Origin: Terripilifer sp031921685
GTDB taxonomy: Bacteria > Pseudomonadota > Alphaproteobacteria > Rhizobiales > Beijerinckiaceae
Direction: 5' to 3'
Length of the DNA stretch: 64,000 bases
Assembly (NCBI RefSeq): GCF_031921685.1
Contig: NZ_JAPDHU010000002.1
Location: forward strand, 868,001 to 932,000
A program made the position numbers and the translations under genes. Every line of letters begins with the position of its first letter. Position 1 is the first letter of the stretch. Positions 32,701-41,328 of the stretch are shown one piece after another. Under the pieces are notes generated by a model, which had not been told where the DNA came from, searched no databases, and worked only from the letters and a program-made list of their open reading frames with translations.

Positions 32701-33123
32701 TCAGTGCTCGTTTGTCTGGCGCGGCAGCCGCAGAACATGGTCGCGCGTCAGCGGTGCGAGGATAGGGATCTCGGGTGCCGATGGACTGAGCCAGATCAGC
32801 TCCTCAATCTCGGCGGCGGGCGCCACCTGATCATCGAGAAACAGCTCGAACAAATCGGCCCGCACCTTATGTCCAGGTTCGTTCGCCGCGTCGGCCTCGA
32901 AGCACCCGAGAAATTTCGCTTCGCCGGCCTCGACTGCCAACCCAAGTTCTTCCAAGAGCTCCCGCTGCAACGCGGTAAGGGATGTTTCGCCGCTTTCGAT
33001 CTTTCCGCCGGCTTGCATGAACGCGGTCGTTCCACGCTTACGCACCAACAGGAAACGGCCTTGCCCGTCGCGAATGACGGCGGCCGCGATCCGCACGATC
33101 AGGGGAGCAGAATCAGAAGACAT
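32701..33123 (-). CDS. NUDIX hydrolase
   Basis: A 140-residue NUDIX domain protein. The Nudix box is complete: GKIESGE, seven residues, then RELLEELGL (~41-63). FLLVRKRGTTAFMQAGGKIE precedes it. It likely hydrolyses a nucleoside diphosphate derivative. It lies 9 bp downstream of the TetR gene on the same strand, so the two are co-transcribed. Confidence 0.9.
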   Translation of the reverse strand: MSSDSAPLIVRIAAAVIRDGQGRFLLVRKRGTTAFMQAGGKIESGETSLTALQRELLEELGLAVEAGEAKFLGCFEADAANEPGHKVRADLFELFLDDQVAPAAEIEELIWLSPSAPEIPILAPLTRDHVLRLPRQTNEH

Positions 33124-33132
33124 AAGCCCAAC

Positions 33133-33768
33133 CTAACACTCGGATGTTCTCGGAGACCTGCTTCTCATCGCCATCGCGACGATGGTTGCAAACAACTCGT
33201 CCTTTGCTTGCGTCGGCGTAACCTCTTTCAACGCAGCCGCATAAGAAAGAGCTTCGGCCGCACCCAGCATGGCCCAGAGCGCGGCGGATGCAATGCCGTT
33301 GGCGCCGGCAAACGGCGCCAGGATCGTGCGGCACTTCTCGATGAAAGCGATATGATAATCGCGCTTGATCTTTTCGAGATCCGGCGAGCCGGCAAGCGCC
33401 GCCAGCACACCGGGCATTTCGCGCCCTTGCAGGAGCACACAGTCGACATAAGATGATGCGATGACCCGCGCTTTATCTTTCAAGGTCGATTTGCTGGCCG
33501 CAAGCGCGCTGTCCATGACCGCGGTCTGACGCACATCATAATCCTGGTAGAGTGCCACCAGAAGGCCGTCGCGAGTGCCAAAGTGATCGTAGACGAGGGG
33601 TTTGGTCACTCCAGCCTGCTCCGCCAACCGGCCAAGTGTCAGCGCATCAGTGCCTTCCGTCCGGATCAACCGCCAAGACACCTCTAAAAGCTGATGATGC
33701 CGGTCGTCCCGCGCCAAACGACGGCGAGGAGAGGGTGGGGCGGATCGTTTGGTGGTGGGGCTTGACAT
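33133..33768 (-). CDS. TetR/AcrR family transcriptional regulator
   Basis: A 211-residue regulator with a 20-residue basic leader and the TetR domain LLEVSWRLIRTEGTDALTLG (~27-46) plus LAEQAGVTKPLVYDHFGTRD (~48-67). It is divergent from the quinone oxidoreductase at 33843 across 74 bp containing a dyad-symmetric site, and is followed by a NUDIX gene. Confidence 0.92.
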   Translation of the reverse strand: MSSPTTKRSAPPSPRRRLARDDRHHQLLEVSWRLIRTEGTDALTLGRLAEQAGVTKPLVYDHFGTRDGLLVALYQDYDVRQTAVMDSALAASKSTLKDKARVIASSYVDCVLLQGREMPGVLAALAGSPDLEKIKRDYHIAFIEKCRTILAPFAGANGIASAALWAMLGAAEALSYAAALKEVTPTQAKDELFATIVAMAMRSRSPRTSEC

Positions 33769-33780
33769 TTAATATACCAA

Positions 33781-33793
33781 TAGTAACTTACTA
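33781..33793. promoter_or_regulatory. TetR operator TAGTAA-C-TTACTA
   Basis: A perfect 6-bp-arm palindrome between the divergent TetR (start 33768) and NAD(P)H oxidoreductase (start 33843) genes. TTACT/AGTAA dyads are common TetR operators. Confidence 0.6.
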
Positions 33794-33842
33794 AAAGTAT
33801 ATAATCATCGTTTTCGCCAATCAACCCATCCCACGGCTAAAC

Positions 33843-34463
33843 ATGCACGCGCTTATCGTTGTTTCCCACCCTAAACCCAACTCGCTGACTCATGCCGTCG
33901 CCGCCGAAGTGGCCGCCGGCATATCCGCATCCGATCCCATCCATTCGTTCGAAATCGCCGATCTGGCGACTGAAGGGTTCAATCCGAGCTTCTCGGCAGC
34001 CGATATCGCCGCTCATCTCAGGGAAGCGGCACCGCCCGCTGACGTTCTTGCCGAACAAGCAAGGATCGCGCGCGCCGATGCACTCGTCCTGGTCTATCCC
34101 GTCTACTGGTGGTCGATGCCGGGACTGCTAAAAGGATGGATCGATCGCGTTTTCACCAATGGCTGGGCCTATGACGATAGTTCCAATCGCGATGTCGAAA
34201 AGAAGCTGAGCCATCTGCCGATTCATCTGGTCGCCATTGGAGGCGCCAGCCTGCGCACCTATGCCAGGCGCGGTTATTTCGGCGCGATGCGCACGCAGAT
34301 TGATCACGGCATTTTCGACTATTGCGGTGCACCGGTCCGAACGTCCGAACTTCTTGTGCCAACAGACGCGTCGGGCGCTGCGCGCTCGCATCTCGACGTG
34401 GCTCACGCCATCGGGCGACGTCTGTTTGACGTGAACGGGCCTGCAGCCCGCAGCGCCGCCTAA
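33843..34463 (+). CDS. NAD(P)H-dependent FMN quinone oxidoreductase (flavodoxin-like fold)
   Basis: A 206-residue protein of the NQO1/MdaB/KefF-type family: IVVSHPKPNSLTHAVAAEVA (~5-24) is the flavin phosphate loop, LVLVYPVYWWSMPGLLKGWI (~80-99) the flavin-side motif, and RVFTNGWAYD (~101-110) follows. It reduces quinones or nitro compounds with NAD(P)H. It is divergent from a TetR gene, as expected for a quinone-inducible detoxification pair. Confidence 0.9.
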   Translation: MHALIVVSHPKPNSLTHAVAAEVAAGISASDPIHSFEIADLATEGFNPSFSAADIAAHLREAAPPADVLAEQARIARADALVLVYPVYWWSMPGLLKGWIDRVFTNGWAYDDSSNRDVEKKLSHLPIHLVAIGGASLRTYARRGYFGAMRTQIDHGIFDYCGAPVRTSELLVPTDASGAARSHLDVAHAIGRRLFDVNGPAARSAA

Positions 34464-34617
34464 CTGCTCTGCGGAACAATGGATTGATTTATATCATTTA
34501 TTTCCTTTTCCACGCATTCGCGCAGAAAAAGACGGAACTTCGCTCTGGGTCGCTTCATTGGTTTCGCATAACCCTCGTTTGTTGCAAGACTAGGGTAGGC
34601 ACAAACGAGACGCGTCA

Positions 34618-36159
34618 ATGACAAACCAGGTTCCGGATGAGGCTGTTTTGCAGCAACAGGTAGATCGTCGTCAGTTGCAGGAGATCATTTCGGGGCTTGG
34701 GGAAGGCATATTGCTGATTGACCCAAGCGACGGCCTCGTTTGGGCCAATGACAAGGCCCTTGCGCTTCACAATGTCGATGGCCTCGCCGATCTCGGCGAA
34801 ACGCCGGCCGACTATCGCAAGCGCTTCCTGCTGAAATATCGCAACAACCACGTCGTCGCCGACAACCAGTATCCCATCGACAGATTGTTGGCGGGCGATG
34901 TCTTTCACGATGTCGTGGTCGAGGTCACCAGAAAGGACGCGCGCAAAGACGACGAGGGCTGGCGCAGCATCCAGCAATTGCGCGGCATCATGCTGGCGGA
35001 TGGCAAGGGCAAGCCGGAATCCTATGTTCTGGTGATCGAGGACGTCACAGAGCGTTTCACGGCGGAAGAACGTTTCGAAAAAACGTTCGGAACCAACCCG
35101 GCTCCGGCCATCATCTGCCGTCTCGCCGATCTGCGCTACGTCAAGGTCAACCAGGGCTTCCTTGAGATGCTGGGCTATGCGCGCGACGATGTCATCGGTC
35201 GCTCAGTCTATGAGATCGACGTCCTGGAGAATGCCGCCACGAAGGATACGGCTATCGCCGCCCTGCGCGATGGGCGCACCATTCCGCAAACCGAAGCCAG
35301 CATTCGTCTGCCCGCAGGCGGATCGAAACTGGTCATCGTGGCCGGACAGCCCATCGAGATCGGCGAAGAAGCCTGCATGCTTTTCACCTTCATGGATCTG
35401 GAGCCTCGTCGCAAAGCCGAGGAAGCCCTTCGGCAAAGTGAGGAGCGTTTTGCCCGATCCTTCCGCCTGACACCGGTCCCGACCGTTCTGACCGCCCATG
35501 ACGGTCTGCGCATTCTCGATGCGAACGATGCCTTCTTCTCCGTATTCGGTTTCGTCGAAGAAGAGGTGATCGGAAAAACTTTGCCTGAAGTGCCCTTATG
35601 GACATCCGAGACGTCCCGGCACAGCCTGGAACGGGATATCGACAAGAGCGGCAGCCTGCGTAATGTCGAAACCCAAACGCTCACCAAGCACGAGGAAATC
35701 CTGGATTGCCTGGTTTCGGCTGAAGCCGTGACCATACAGGGCCGAGAATGCGTATTGATCGTCTTTCAGGACATCACGGAGAGAAAGCAGACCGAGGTCG
35801 AGTTGATCGCCGCCCTCGAGGCTGTGATGAAGGACACCTCCTGGTTCAGCCGGACCGTCATCGAAAAACTCGCCAATCTGCGCCGTCCTGGCCGAGGGAC
35901 CAAGGTCCAGTCCACGGAATTGGCATCCATGACCCCGCGTGAACTCGAGGTGCTCGGGCTGATGTGCCAGGGACTCAGCGATGCGGAAATCACCAGGAAA
36001 CTGAAGCTGACGCGCAACACGGTACGCAACCACGTGGCGCGCATCTACAACAAGGCTGACGTCCATAGCCGAACGGCTGCGGTGGTGTGGGCGCGTGAAC
36101 GTGGTTTTGTCGGCGCGCCAGAGAAAAATCCCGGCCGCTCAAAGCCTTCTAAATCCTGA
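34618..36159 (+). CDS. Multi-PAS LuxR-type transcriptional regulator
   Basis: A 513-residue cytoplasmic protein. Three PAS-like modules are seen: ~10-150 (GEGILLIDPSDGLVWANDKA), ~150-265 (APAIICRLADLRYVKVNQGF, with GYARDDVIGRSVYEID) and ~275-395 (LTAHDGLRILDANDAFFSVF; VFQDITERK). A LuxR HTH follows at ~438-500 (MTPRELEVLGLMCQGLSDAE; TRNTVRNHVARIYNKADV). No membrane segment or receiver domain. It probably senses an internal signal and activates transcription. It is followed by a histidine kinase and stress genes. Confidence 0.88.
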   Translation: MTNQVPDEAVLQQQVDRRQLQEIISGLGEGILLIDPSDGLVWANDKALALHNVDGLADLGETPADYRKRFLLKYRNNHVVADNQYPIDRLLAGDVFHDVVVEVTRKDARKDDEGWRSIQQLRGIMLADGKGKPESYVLVIEDVTERFTAEERFEKTFGTNPAPAIICRLADLRYVKVNQGFLEMLGYARDDVIGRSVYEIDVLENAATKDTAIAALRDGRTIPQTEASIRLPAGGSKLVIVAGQPIEIGEEACMLFTFMDLEPRRKAEEALRQSEERFARSFRLTPVPTVLTAHDGLRILDANDAFFSVFGFVEEEVIGKTLPEVPLWTSETSRHSLERDIDKSGSLRNVETQTLTKHEEILDCLVSAEAVTIQGRECVLIVFQDITERKQTEVELIAALEAVMKDTSWFSRTVIEKLANLRRPGRGTKVQSTELASMTPRELEVLGLMCQGLSDAEITRKLKLTRNTVRNHVARIYNKADVHSRTAAVVWARERGFVGAPEKNPGRSKPSKS

Positions 36160-36289
36160 TGCAAATGTATCAGATGGACCTGATGCATCTGGCTCTGGTC
36201 CATTCCGCTCCGGTCGCCTAGGTTCCAGTCATCGGTACCTGCTGCAATCAGGGGTTCGATCTCCTCATGTCTGTTGAAGGAAATAGGCA

Positions 36290-37156
36290 ATGGATCGGAT
36301 CGCATCGCGGCTACAGCCGTCTCAAGAATTTGATGCCACGACGCCCATCGATACTGTCGGCAGTTCGCAGGTCGGCATCTTCGATCGGGCAGGTGGGATG
36401 GAGAAGAATCGAGACCTCAATTCGCGTAAGCAATCGCAGTACGAGGAGACCGAACGGAGTTTAAGAAAAGCCATCGAAGAGGAGCGGCAAGCCAGGCAAA
36501 ATGCCGAGCGGCTTCTGGCGGAAAAGGAAGAGCTTCTGGCGCGCAACGACGTGTTCATGCGCGAGGTCGATCACCGAGTGAAGAATTCACTCCAGATCGT
36601 TGCCAGCATGCTCGGCTTTCAAGCGCGTCACGTCCAGGAACCCGCCGCCGCGACCGCACTTGAAGAAGCGCTTCAACGGGTTCTTGCGATTGCTTCCGTT
36701 CACGAGCAGCTCTTTCGTATCGGCAATCTTGAACAGATCGATATGAAGGTTTTCTTGACCGGTCTCTGCAATGCACTCGCGACCAATCGGCCCGATAATG
36801 TGGAAGTTCTGACAGCTGATGTGGCGACGATCAAGATTCCTTCCCATTACGCCACCAAGATCGGATTGATCGTAACGGAGCTTGTGGTCAATTCATACAA
36901 ACATGCTTTTCCAAACGACAAGCATGGACGCATCACCGTTTCCCTGATCGCACGCGATCACAGCCTGGAGCTTATCGTTGCCGACGATGGCATCGGCCTA
37001 CCTGACAATTTCGTCATCAGCAGGCGACGCGGATTGGGCATGCGATTGATCAATTCGGTTCTCAGTCAATTGGGCGGCAGGCTTTCGACGATCGGCGGTC
37101 ATGGCACGCGTTTCGTTATCAATTTCCCGCATATGCCGCCGACATCCGAGGTCTAG
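36290..37156 (+). CDS. Cytoplasmic sensor histidine kinase, HisKA_2 type
   Basis: A 288-residue soluble kinase. A coiled coil (~45-85, rich in E, K and R) leads to the phospho-acceptor VDHRVKNSLQIVASMLGFQA (~93-112), typical of HisKA_2. The ATPase domain follows with N box ELVVNSYKHAFPND (~197-210), G1 DDGIGLPDN (~231-239) and GLGMRLINSVLSQLGG (~247-262). It has no N-terminal sensor domain, so it may sense through a partner such as the PAS protein encoded 130 bp upstream. HisKA_2 and HWE kinases feed the alphaproteobacterial general stress response; that link here is inference. Confidence 0.9.
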   Translation: MDRIASRLQPSQEFDATTPIDTVGSSQVGIFDRAGGMEKNRDLNSRKQSQYEETERSLRKAIEEERQARQNAERLLAEKEELLARNDVFMREVDHRVKNSLQIVASMLGFQARHVQEPAAATALEEALQRVLAIASVHEQLFRIGNLEQIDMKVFLTGLCNALATNRPDNVEVLTADVATIKIPSHYATKIGLIVTELVVNSYKHAFPNDKHGRITVSLIARDHSLELIVADDGIGLPDNFVISRRRGLGMRLINSVLSQLGGRLSTIGGHGTRFVINFPHMPPTSEV

Positions 37157-37182
37157 ACTTGGCGATAAGGACGCGACCGGCG

Positions 37183-37207
37183 GGAACTTTATCAGTACTA
37201 CATCGTT
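37183..37207 (+). promoter_or_regulatory. EcfG-type general stress promoter for csbD
   Basis: GGAAC (37183-37187) and CGTT (37204-37207) are separated by exactly 16 bp, matching the EcfG consensus GGAAC-N16/17-CGTT of alphaproteobacteria. It lies 33 bp before the CsbD start codon at 37240. Confidence 0.75.
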
Positions 37208-37239
37208 GAACTGATACAGGTCACGAATGGAGATATCTC

Positions 37240-37443
37240 ATGAACTGGGAACAGATCAAAGGTAATTGGAACCAGGTTCGCGGCAAGGCCCAACAGCAAT
37301 GGGGCAAGCTCACCAACGACGATCTTGATGTCATTCAAGGCAAGCAGACCGAGTTTCTCGGCCGTTTGCAGGAGCGTTACGGATACACCAAGGAGCAGGC
37401 GGAGAAAGAGATCGAAACCTGGTACTCCAAGATCGGCAAATAA
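37240..37443 (+). CDS. CsbD family stress protein
   Basis: A 67-residue protein with the CsbD pattern MNWEQIKGNWNQVRGKAQQQ (1-20), WGKLTNDDLDVIQGKQTEFL (~22-41) and a C-terminal ERYGYTKEQAEKEIETW. CsbD-like proteins are small, acidic and strongly induced in general stress. The EcfG-type promoter just upstream fits this. A terminator follows. Confidence 0.95.
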   Translation: MNWEQIKGNWNQVRGKAQQQWGKLTNDDLDVIQGKQTEFLGRLQERYGYTKEQAEKEIETWYSKIGK

Positions 37444-37462
37444 GCTGATCTGAGAAAACAAA

Positions 37463-37491
37463 AAGGACCTGCACTTCGCAGGTCCTTTTTT
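37463..37491 (+). terminator. Rho-independent terminator after csbD
   Basis: AAGGACCTGC (37463-37472) pairs perfectly with GCAGGTCCTT (37478-37487) around ACTTC, and the T-run continues to 37491. Textbook intrinsic terminator. Confidence 0.95.
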
Positions 37492-37537
37492 CATCGCACA
37501 AGAAACGTTTCGAACACTAGAGTTGGGGAGATTCACA

Positions 37538-37792
37538 ATGAACGAAGTACAAGTCGGATGGATCGCTGCGATCATCATCGGCGGCGTTGCAGGGTGGCTG
37601 GCTGAAATGTTCATGAAGAGCAATCAGGGCGTCCTCATGAACATCATTCTCGGCATCGTGGGCGCGGCGCTCGCGAACGCTCTTCTAGGTTTGCTGGGCG
37701 TGATCCTGACAGGCTGGCTCGGCTATCTGATCGCCGGTTTCATCGGCGCCTGCATCCTCATCGCCCTGGGGCGCATGTTGCGACGCGCATGA
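37538..37792 (+). CDS. GlsB/YeaQ/YmgE family membrane stress protein
   Basis: An 84-residue protein from ATG 37538 with GGGGAG upstream. It has three glycine-rich helices: GWIAAIIIGGVAGWLAEMFM (~7-26), NIILGIVGAALANALLGLLG (~34-53) and GWLGYLIAGFIGACILIALG (~58-77), the Transgly_assoc (YeaQ/YmgE) family. These inner-membrane proteins are commonly stress-induced; function unknown. It lies between two strong terminators, so it is transcribed alone. Confidence 0.93.
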   Translation: MNEVQVGWIAAIIIGGVAGWLAEMFMKSNQGVLMNIILGIVGAALANALLGLLGVILTGWLGYLIAGFIGACILIALGRMLRRA

Positions 37793-37814
37793 TGCAGGAA
37801 GGATCGTGACAAAA

Positions 37815-37849
37815 AGAGGGGCTGTGTCGCCAAACACAGCCCCTCTCTT
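37815..37849. terminator. Bidirectional terminator between convergent genes
   Basis: AGAGGGGCTGTGT (37815-37827) pairs with ACACAGCCCCTCT (37834-37846) around CGCCAA. A-rich sequence precedes it and CTTATTT follows, so it can stop both the YeaQ-like gene and the convergent PRC-barrel gene. Confidence 0.9.
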
Positions 37850-37866
37850 ATTTAGAAATGCCGCAA

Positions 37867-38259
37867 TTAACGTTTCCAACGGCCTTCATATTTGAACTCG
37901 GGCGCTGATTTCAATTCTTCCTTCGTGGCATTCATCACTGCCTGCCATTTCTTGTCGTTCTCGATATAGGTCACCTGAATCGATGTGGGGCTGACGGCAA
38001 CATAGCGTTCGCCAAGGCCAAGAAAGCCACCCACGGAAACGATGTAACCTCTCAATTGATGATCGGAGAGAATCAAATCCTTGATCTCACCGATCTTCTC
38101 TTTCTGTTGGTTGTTGATGTTGAGACCAATGAGATTGTTGCTGAGAACATCGGTCGGTTGCGCCGAGAAGAATTCCGATTTCACGACGGCCGTTTGCGCC
38201 AAAGCAGCGGATGCGACGGTAACAAAAGCAAGAGAAAGAACGGATGTGCGAAACGACAT
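37867..38259 (-). CDS. Exported PRC-barrel domain protein
   Basis: A 130-residue protein with signal peptide MSFRTSVLSLAFVTVASAAL (1-20) and a PRC-barrel: VLSNNLIGLNINNQQKEKIG (~38-57), EIKDLILSDHQLRGYIVSVG (~58-77), FLGLGERYVAVSPTSIQV (~79-96). Periplasmic PRC-barrel proteins are frequent in rhizobia next to CsbD or other stress genes. Role unknown. It converges on the stress gene pair. Confidence 0.88.
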   Translation of the reverse strand: MSFRTSVLSLAFVTVASAALAQTAVVKSEFFSAQPTDVLSNNLIGLNINNQQKEKIGEIKDLILSDHQLRGYIVSVGGFLGLGERYVAVSPTSIQVTYIENDKKWQAVMNATKEELKSAPEFKYEGRWKR

Positions 38260-38373
38260 GACTGATCTCCCGTAACGATCCTATCCAAATGATCGGAGGA
38301 CATCTGTTCAATTCGTTTGCACGATCCCAGTTCCAGATTCGCTTGCTTTCGGTGCGATAAGTTTAATCGCAGC

Positions 38374-39285
38374 TCATGCTTCGAAGTAGCGCGGTCGATC
38401 GACATCGGCGATCAAGCCCGCTTGCGTCGGCAACCATCCCGTGGCCTCGCGTGTCCGTTCGCTCGAAGCCTTGTTGTCGATCGCGGCGAAATGCGCGAAC
38501 CGACTAAAATGCTCGGCAGCTTCTTCGCGCGTCCTACTGACAACCGGCACGTTCAGGCGCCGGCCGATGACTTCGGCAATGTCGCGAAAGGGCACGCCTT
38601 CCTCGGCCACCGCATGATAGCGGGCACCTGCCACGCTTTTCTCGAGGGCGAGCTTATAGAGACGCGCCGCATCCAGCCGATGCACCGCAGGCCAAACGTT
38701 GCCACCATCGCCAATGTAGGCTGAGACACCTTTCTGGCGGGCAATGCCAATGAGGATTGGAACGAAACCATGATCGCCATCGCCGTGGACGGATGGTGGC
38801 AGACGGAGGACCGAGACACGCACGCCGCGTGAGGCCAACGATGACGCAGCTTCTTCCGTCGCCACGCGCGGGCTGGCATCGGGGCCGGTCGGAAATCCAT
38901 CATCCTCGGTAACCGTCCGGTTCGACGGCAGGACACCAATTCCCGATGTGACGATCAACGGACGATCCGATCCGAGGAGTGCCGACCCGAGAGCTTCGAT
39001 GGCATGGCGCTCCGTCTCGCAATTCTCCTTGAACCTTGCGAAATCTCGCGCGAGGAAATCATGGTTGAAGGCGGTATGGATCACACCGTCCGATGCTGCT
39101 GCGCCCGCCCGCAGGCTGGCGGGATCGTAAAGATCACCGCGATGCACCTGAGCGCCAGCGGCTGTCAGAGAGCGGGCCGCCGCGTCCGTGCGGGCGAGCC
39201 CGACAACCTGGTGGCCTGCCGAGAGCAGCTCCTGGATGACGGCGGAACCGACGAAGCCGGTCGCGCCGGTGACGAATACACGCAT
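38374..39285 (-). CDS. Extended SDR, NAD-dependent epimerase/dehydratase-like
   Basis: About 303 residues from ATG 39285 (MRVFVTGATGFVGSAVIQEL); the open frame begins 8 codons earlier. The extended-SDR Rossmann motif GATGFVGS is clear, then VHRGDLYDPASLRAGAAASD (~47-66), a VTSGIGVLPSNRTVTEDD stretch and VLRLPPSVHGDGDHGFVP. The usual YxxxK is not obvious (ATEEAASSLASRGVRVSVLR), as in atypical SDR_a5-like members. It is divergent from the AraC gene, its probable regulator. Confidence 0.85.
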   Translation of the reverse strand: MRVFVTGATGFVGSAVIQELLSAGHQVVGLARTDAAARSLTAAGAQVHRGDLYDPASLRAGAAASDGVIHTAFNHDFLARDFARFKENCETERHAIEALGSALLGSDRPLIVTSGIGVLPSNRTVTEDDGFPTGPDASPRVATEEAASSLASRGVRVSVLRLPPSVHGDGDHGFVPILIGIARQKGVSAYIGDGGNVWPAVHRLDAARLYKLALEKSVAGARYHAVAEEGVPFRDIAEVIGRRLNVPVVSRTREEAAEHFSRFAHFAAIDNKASSERTREATGWLPTQAGLIADVDRPRYFEA

Positions 39286-39298
39286 GGGATAGTCCTTC

Positions 39299-39375
39299 GC
39301 TTGAGGCAATCGAGCCCGTTGCCCTCAAGCTAGGGAGGGGCGATAATACGTTCCATGCTGTAACGTCCGCGTTAC
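39299..39375. promoter_or_regulatory. Two inverted repeats in the SDR/AraC control region
   Basis: GCTTGAGGCAA (39299-39309) is inverted at 39319-39330 as TTGCCCTCAAGC, with a single bulged C. GTAACG-TCCG-CGTTAC (39360-39375) is a perfect 6-bp inverted repeat 17 bp before the AraC start. The first falls in the 5' leader of the SDR gene, the second near the AraC promoter. Confidence 0.45.
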
Positions 39376-39392
39376 TTTCGCGATCGTCCGAA

Positions 39393-40370
39393 ATGACCAT
39401 GGATCCTCTTTCAGATGTGCTGTCGCTGCTGAAGCCGCGCAGCTATCTTTCCGCCGGCTTCGACGCCGCCGGCCCCTGGTCGGTCCAATTTCCCGACCAG
39501 CAGCGCGCCATCAAATGCGGTGCCGTGGTTTCCGGCCGGTGCTGGCTGCGGGTCGATGGCGTGGCCGACACGGTGCTTCTCGAAACCGGAGACTGTTTCC
39601 TGCTGCCGAGCGGACGACCCTTCCGCTTGGCGACGGACCTCGACTTGCCTCCCATGGACGCCGTCGGGATTTTCTCCAATGCGCGCAGCGGCAGCATCGT
39701 CACCTACAATGGCGGCGGCGACTTCCTGCTCGTCAGCAGCCGTTTCGCTCTCACGGGCGATCATGCCGACATTCTGCTGCGCATGCTGCCGCCGATCGTG
39801 CATATCCGCAGCGCGGCGGAACAATCGGCTTTGCGCTGGTCCGTCGAACGGATGATGCAGGAGATGCATGACCGGCAGGCCGGCGGGTTCCTCGTCATCC
39901 AACACCTCGCCCATATGATCTTACTGCAGGCTTTGCGATTGCATCTGACGGAACACGGGCAGGGCGGGGTCGGCTGGCTCTTCGCCTTGGCGGACCGGCA
40001 GATGAGCGCGGTGATCACGGCGATGCACGCCGATCCGGCCCACCCCTGGACGTTGCAGGAACTGGCACCCCTAGCCGGCATGTCACGCTCGACCTTCGCC
40101 CAGAAATTCAAGCAAAAGGTCGGGACATCGCCGATGGACTATCTGACCCGCTGGCGCATGCTGCTGGCGGGAGACAGGTTGCTGCACTCCGGCGATCCCG
40201 TCGCCAAAATCGCCGTGTCTCTCGGTTATGAATCCGAAAGCGCTTTCTCGACCGCCTTCAAGAAAATCATGGGCTGCTCGCCGCGCCAATATGGCCGCGG
40301 CCAGAAATCGCCCCTCGCCGGGCGGGAGACCCAGGCCATCGACCTCAGTCGGCTCGAAACCATCGATTAA
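39393..40370 (+). CDS. AraC family regulator with cupin_6 domain
   Basis: A 325-residue regulator. An N-terminal AraC-binding cupin (KCGAVVSGRCWLRVDGVADT, ~41-60; LETGDCFLLPSGRPFRLAT, ~63-81) and two C-terminal HTHs (LAPLAGMSRSTFAQKFKQKV, ~224-243; VAKIAVSLGYESESAFSTAF). It is of the type found next to alcohol or aldehyde oxidoreductases and is divergent from the extended SDR gene. Either ATG 39393 or 39399 may be used. Confidence 0.9.
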   Translation: MTMDPLSDVLSLLKPRSYLSAGFDAAGPWSVQFPDQQRAIKCGAVVSGRCWLRVDGVADTVLLETGDCFLLPSGRPFRLATDLDLPPMDAVGIFSNARSGSIVTYNGGGDFLLVSSRFALTGDHADILLRMLPPIVHIRSAAEQSALRWSVERMMQEMHDRQAGGFLVIQHLAHMILLQALRLHLTEHGQGGVGWLFALADRQMSAVITAMHADPAHPWTLQELAPLAGMSRSTFAQKFKQKVGTSPMDYLTRWRMLLAGDRLLHSGDPVAKIAVSLGYESESAFSTAFKKIMGCSPRQYGRGQKSPLAGRETQAIDLSRLETID

Positions 40371-40480
40371 GTGCCAAAACTCGCTTTTGTCATCGAAATT
40401 CCATGGGATTGCGGACACATGGAGCGACGGGCACAATCGGGCCGATACGACCTGTTGGGGGCCTTCTCAAGGAGTAAGCA

Positions 40481-40918
40481 ATGGACACGATCAAGCCTCT
40501 TTTCACGGCGGTGGCGACGGCGACCGGTGGACGCAACGGCCATACCGAAGCCTCTGATGGCACCGTCAGCGCCGATCTGTCCGTTCCCAAGGCCATGGGC
40601 GGGCCGGGCAAGCCCGGCACCACGACGCCTGAACATCTCTTTGCCGCCGGCTATGCGGCTTGCTTTGGTGGCGCGCTCGACTTCGTCGCCAAGCAGCACA
40701 AGAAGGATGCCACCAAGGCGAAGATCACCGCTGAGGTCTCGATCGGACCGCGCGACGGTGGCGGCTTCGGCATCGCGGTGAAACTGCATGTGGAAGACCC
40801 GTCGCTCCCGCAAGCCGAGCTGGTCGCGCTTGCCAACGAAGCGCATGAGAAAATCTGTCCCTATTCGCATGCCACGCGCGGCAACGTCGACGTCCAGCTC
40901 GACGTGAAAGGCGGCTAA
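40481..40918 (+). CDS. ohr: Organic hydroperoxide resistance protein (Ohr)
   Basis: A 145-residue Ohr/OsmC protein. The two redox cysteines are in FAAGYAACFGGALDFVAK (~50-67) and EKICPYSHATRGNVDV (~125-140); the second motif is Ohr-specific. It starts with MDTIKPLFTAVATATGGRNG, as expected. Ohr is a lipoyl-dependent thiol peroxidase for fatty-acid and peroxynitrite-derived hydroperoxides. It starts after AAGGAGTAAGCA. No OhrR gene is adjacent. Confidence 0.96.
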   Translation: MDTIKPLFTAVATATGGRNGHTEASDGTVSADLSVPKAMGGPGKPGTTTPEHLFAAGYAACFGGALDFVAKQHKKDATKAKITAEVSIGPRDGGGFGIAVKLHVEDPSLPQAELVALANEAHEKICPYSHATRGNVDVQLDVKGG

Positions 40919-40926
40919 AACGACAG

Positions 40927-41286
40927 CTATTTCTTCGGCAATGATGTGACAAAGGCGAGGGCTGCATCGAGCAGCCTTCGCCGCAACTTGTCATTGCCGA
41001 ATGCGGCGGGGCCGGCGCGCACCCAGCCGTGCATCGTCTTGCCGCGCGAGATCATTGGTACGATGTCAGGCGTCGCCAGCGCCCAGCCGTCATTGTCCTT
41101 GCCGAGCCGGGCCAGCATGCCGTCATCGCGGGCGCCGCAGAGCAGGTTGCCATGAAGCAGCCATGCTCGTCCGCCGAACATGGCTTTTTCCGTCAAGCCT
41201 CGCACGCTTGCGAGATCCTCCCGCAACAGTTCAGCCAGGCCTTCGTCCTGCGCCACCGTCCGCACCTTTCCGGTATGTTGGCCCAA
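40927..41286 (-). CDS. TfoX N-terminal domain protein
   Basis: A protein of up to 119 residues (TTG 41286; a GTG 33 bases inside is an alternative start). It has the TfoX_N signature GLTEKAMFGGRAWLLHGNLL (~30-49) and LARLGKDN, and ends KLRRRLLDAALAFVTSLPKK. Stand-alone TfoX_N proteins are common in rhizobia; they lack the TfoX C-terminal domain and their role, including any link with competence, is unknown. Confidence 0.85.
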   Translation of the reverse strand: MGQHTGKVRTVAQDEGLAELLREDLASVRGLTEKAMFGGRAWLLHGNLLCGARDDGMLARLGKDNDGWALATPDIVPMISRGKTMHGWVRAGPAAFGNDKLRRRLLDAALAFVTSLPKK

Positions 41287-41328
41287 TAGAATGCTACGTC
41301 AGCCCGCAGGCACAAACCCCGCCGAAGC

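Noticed and set aside
34464..34617. Two GGAAC sequences before the PAS-LuxR gene as EcfG promoters
   Set aside because: Neither has CGTT at 16 or 17 bp spacing.
38260..38340. GGAAC on the minus strand before the PRC-barrel gene as an EcfG promoter
   Set aside because: The expected CGTT at 16-17 bp is missing; only a CGAATT at a shorter distance is present.
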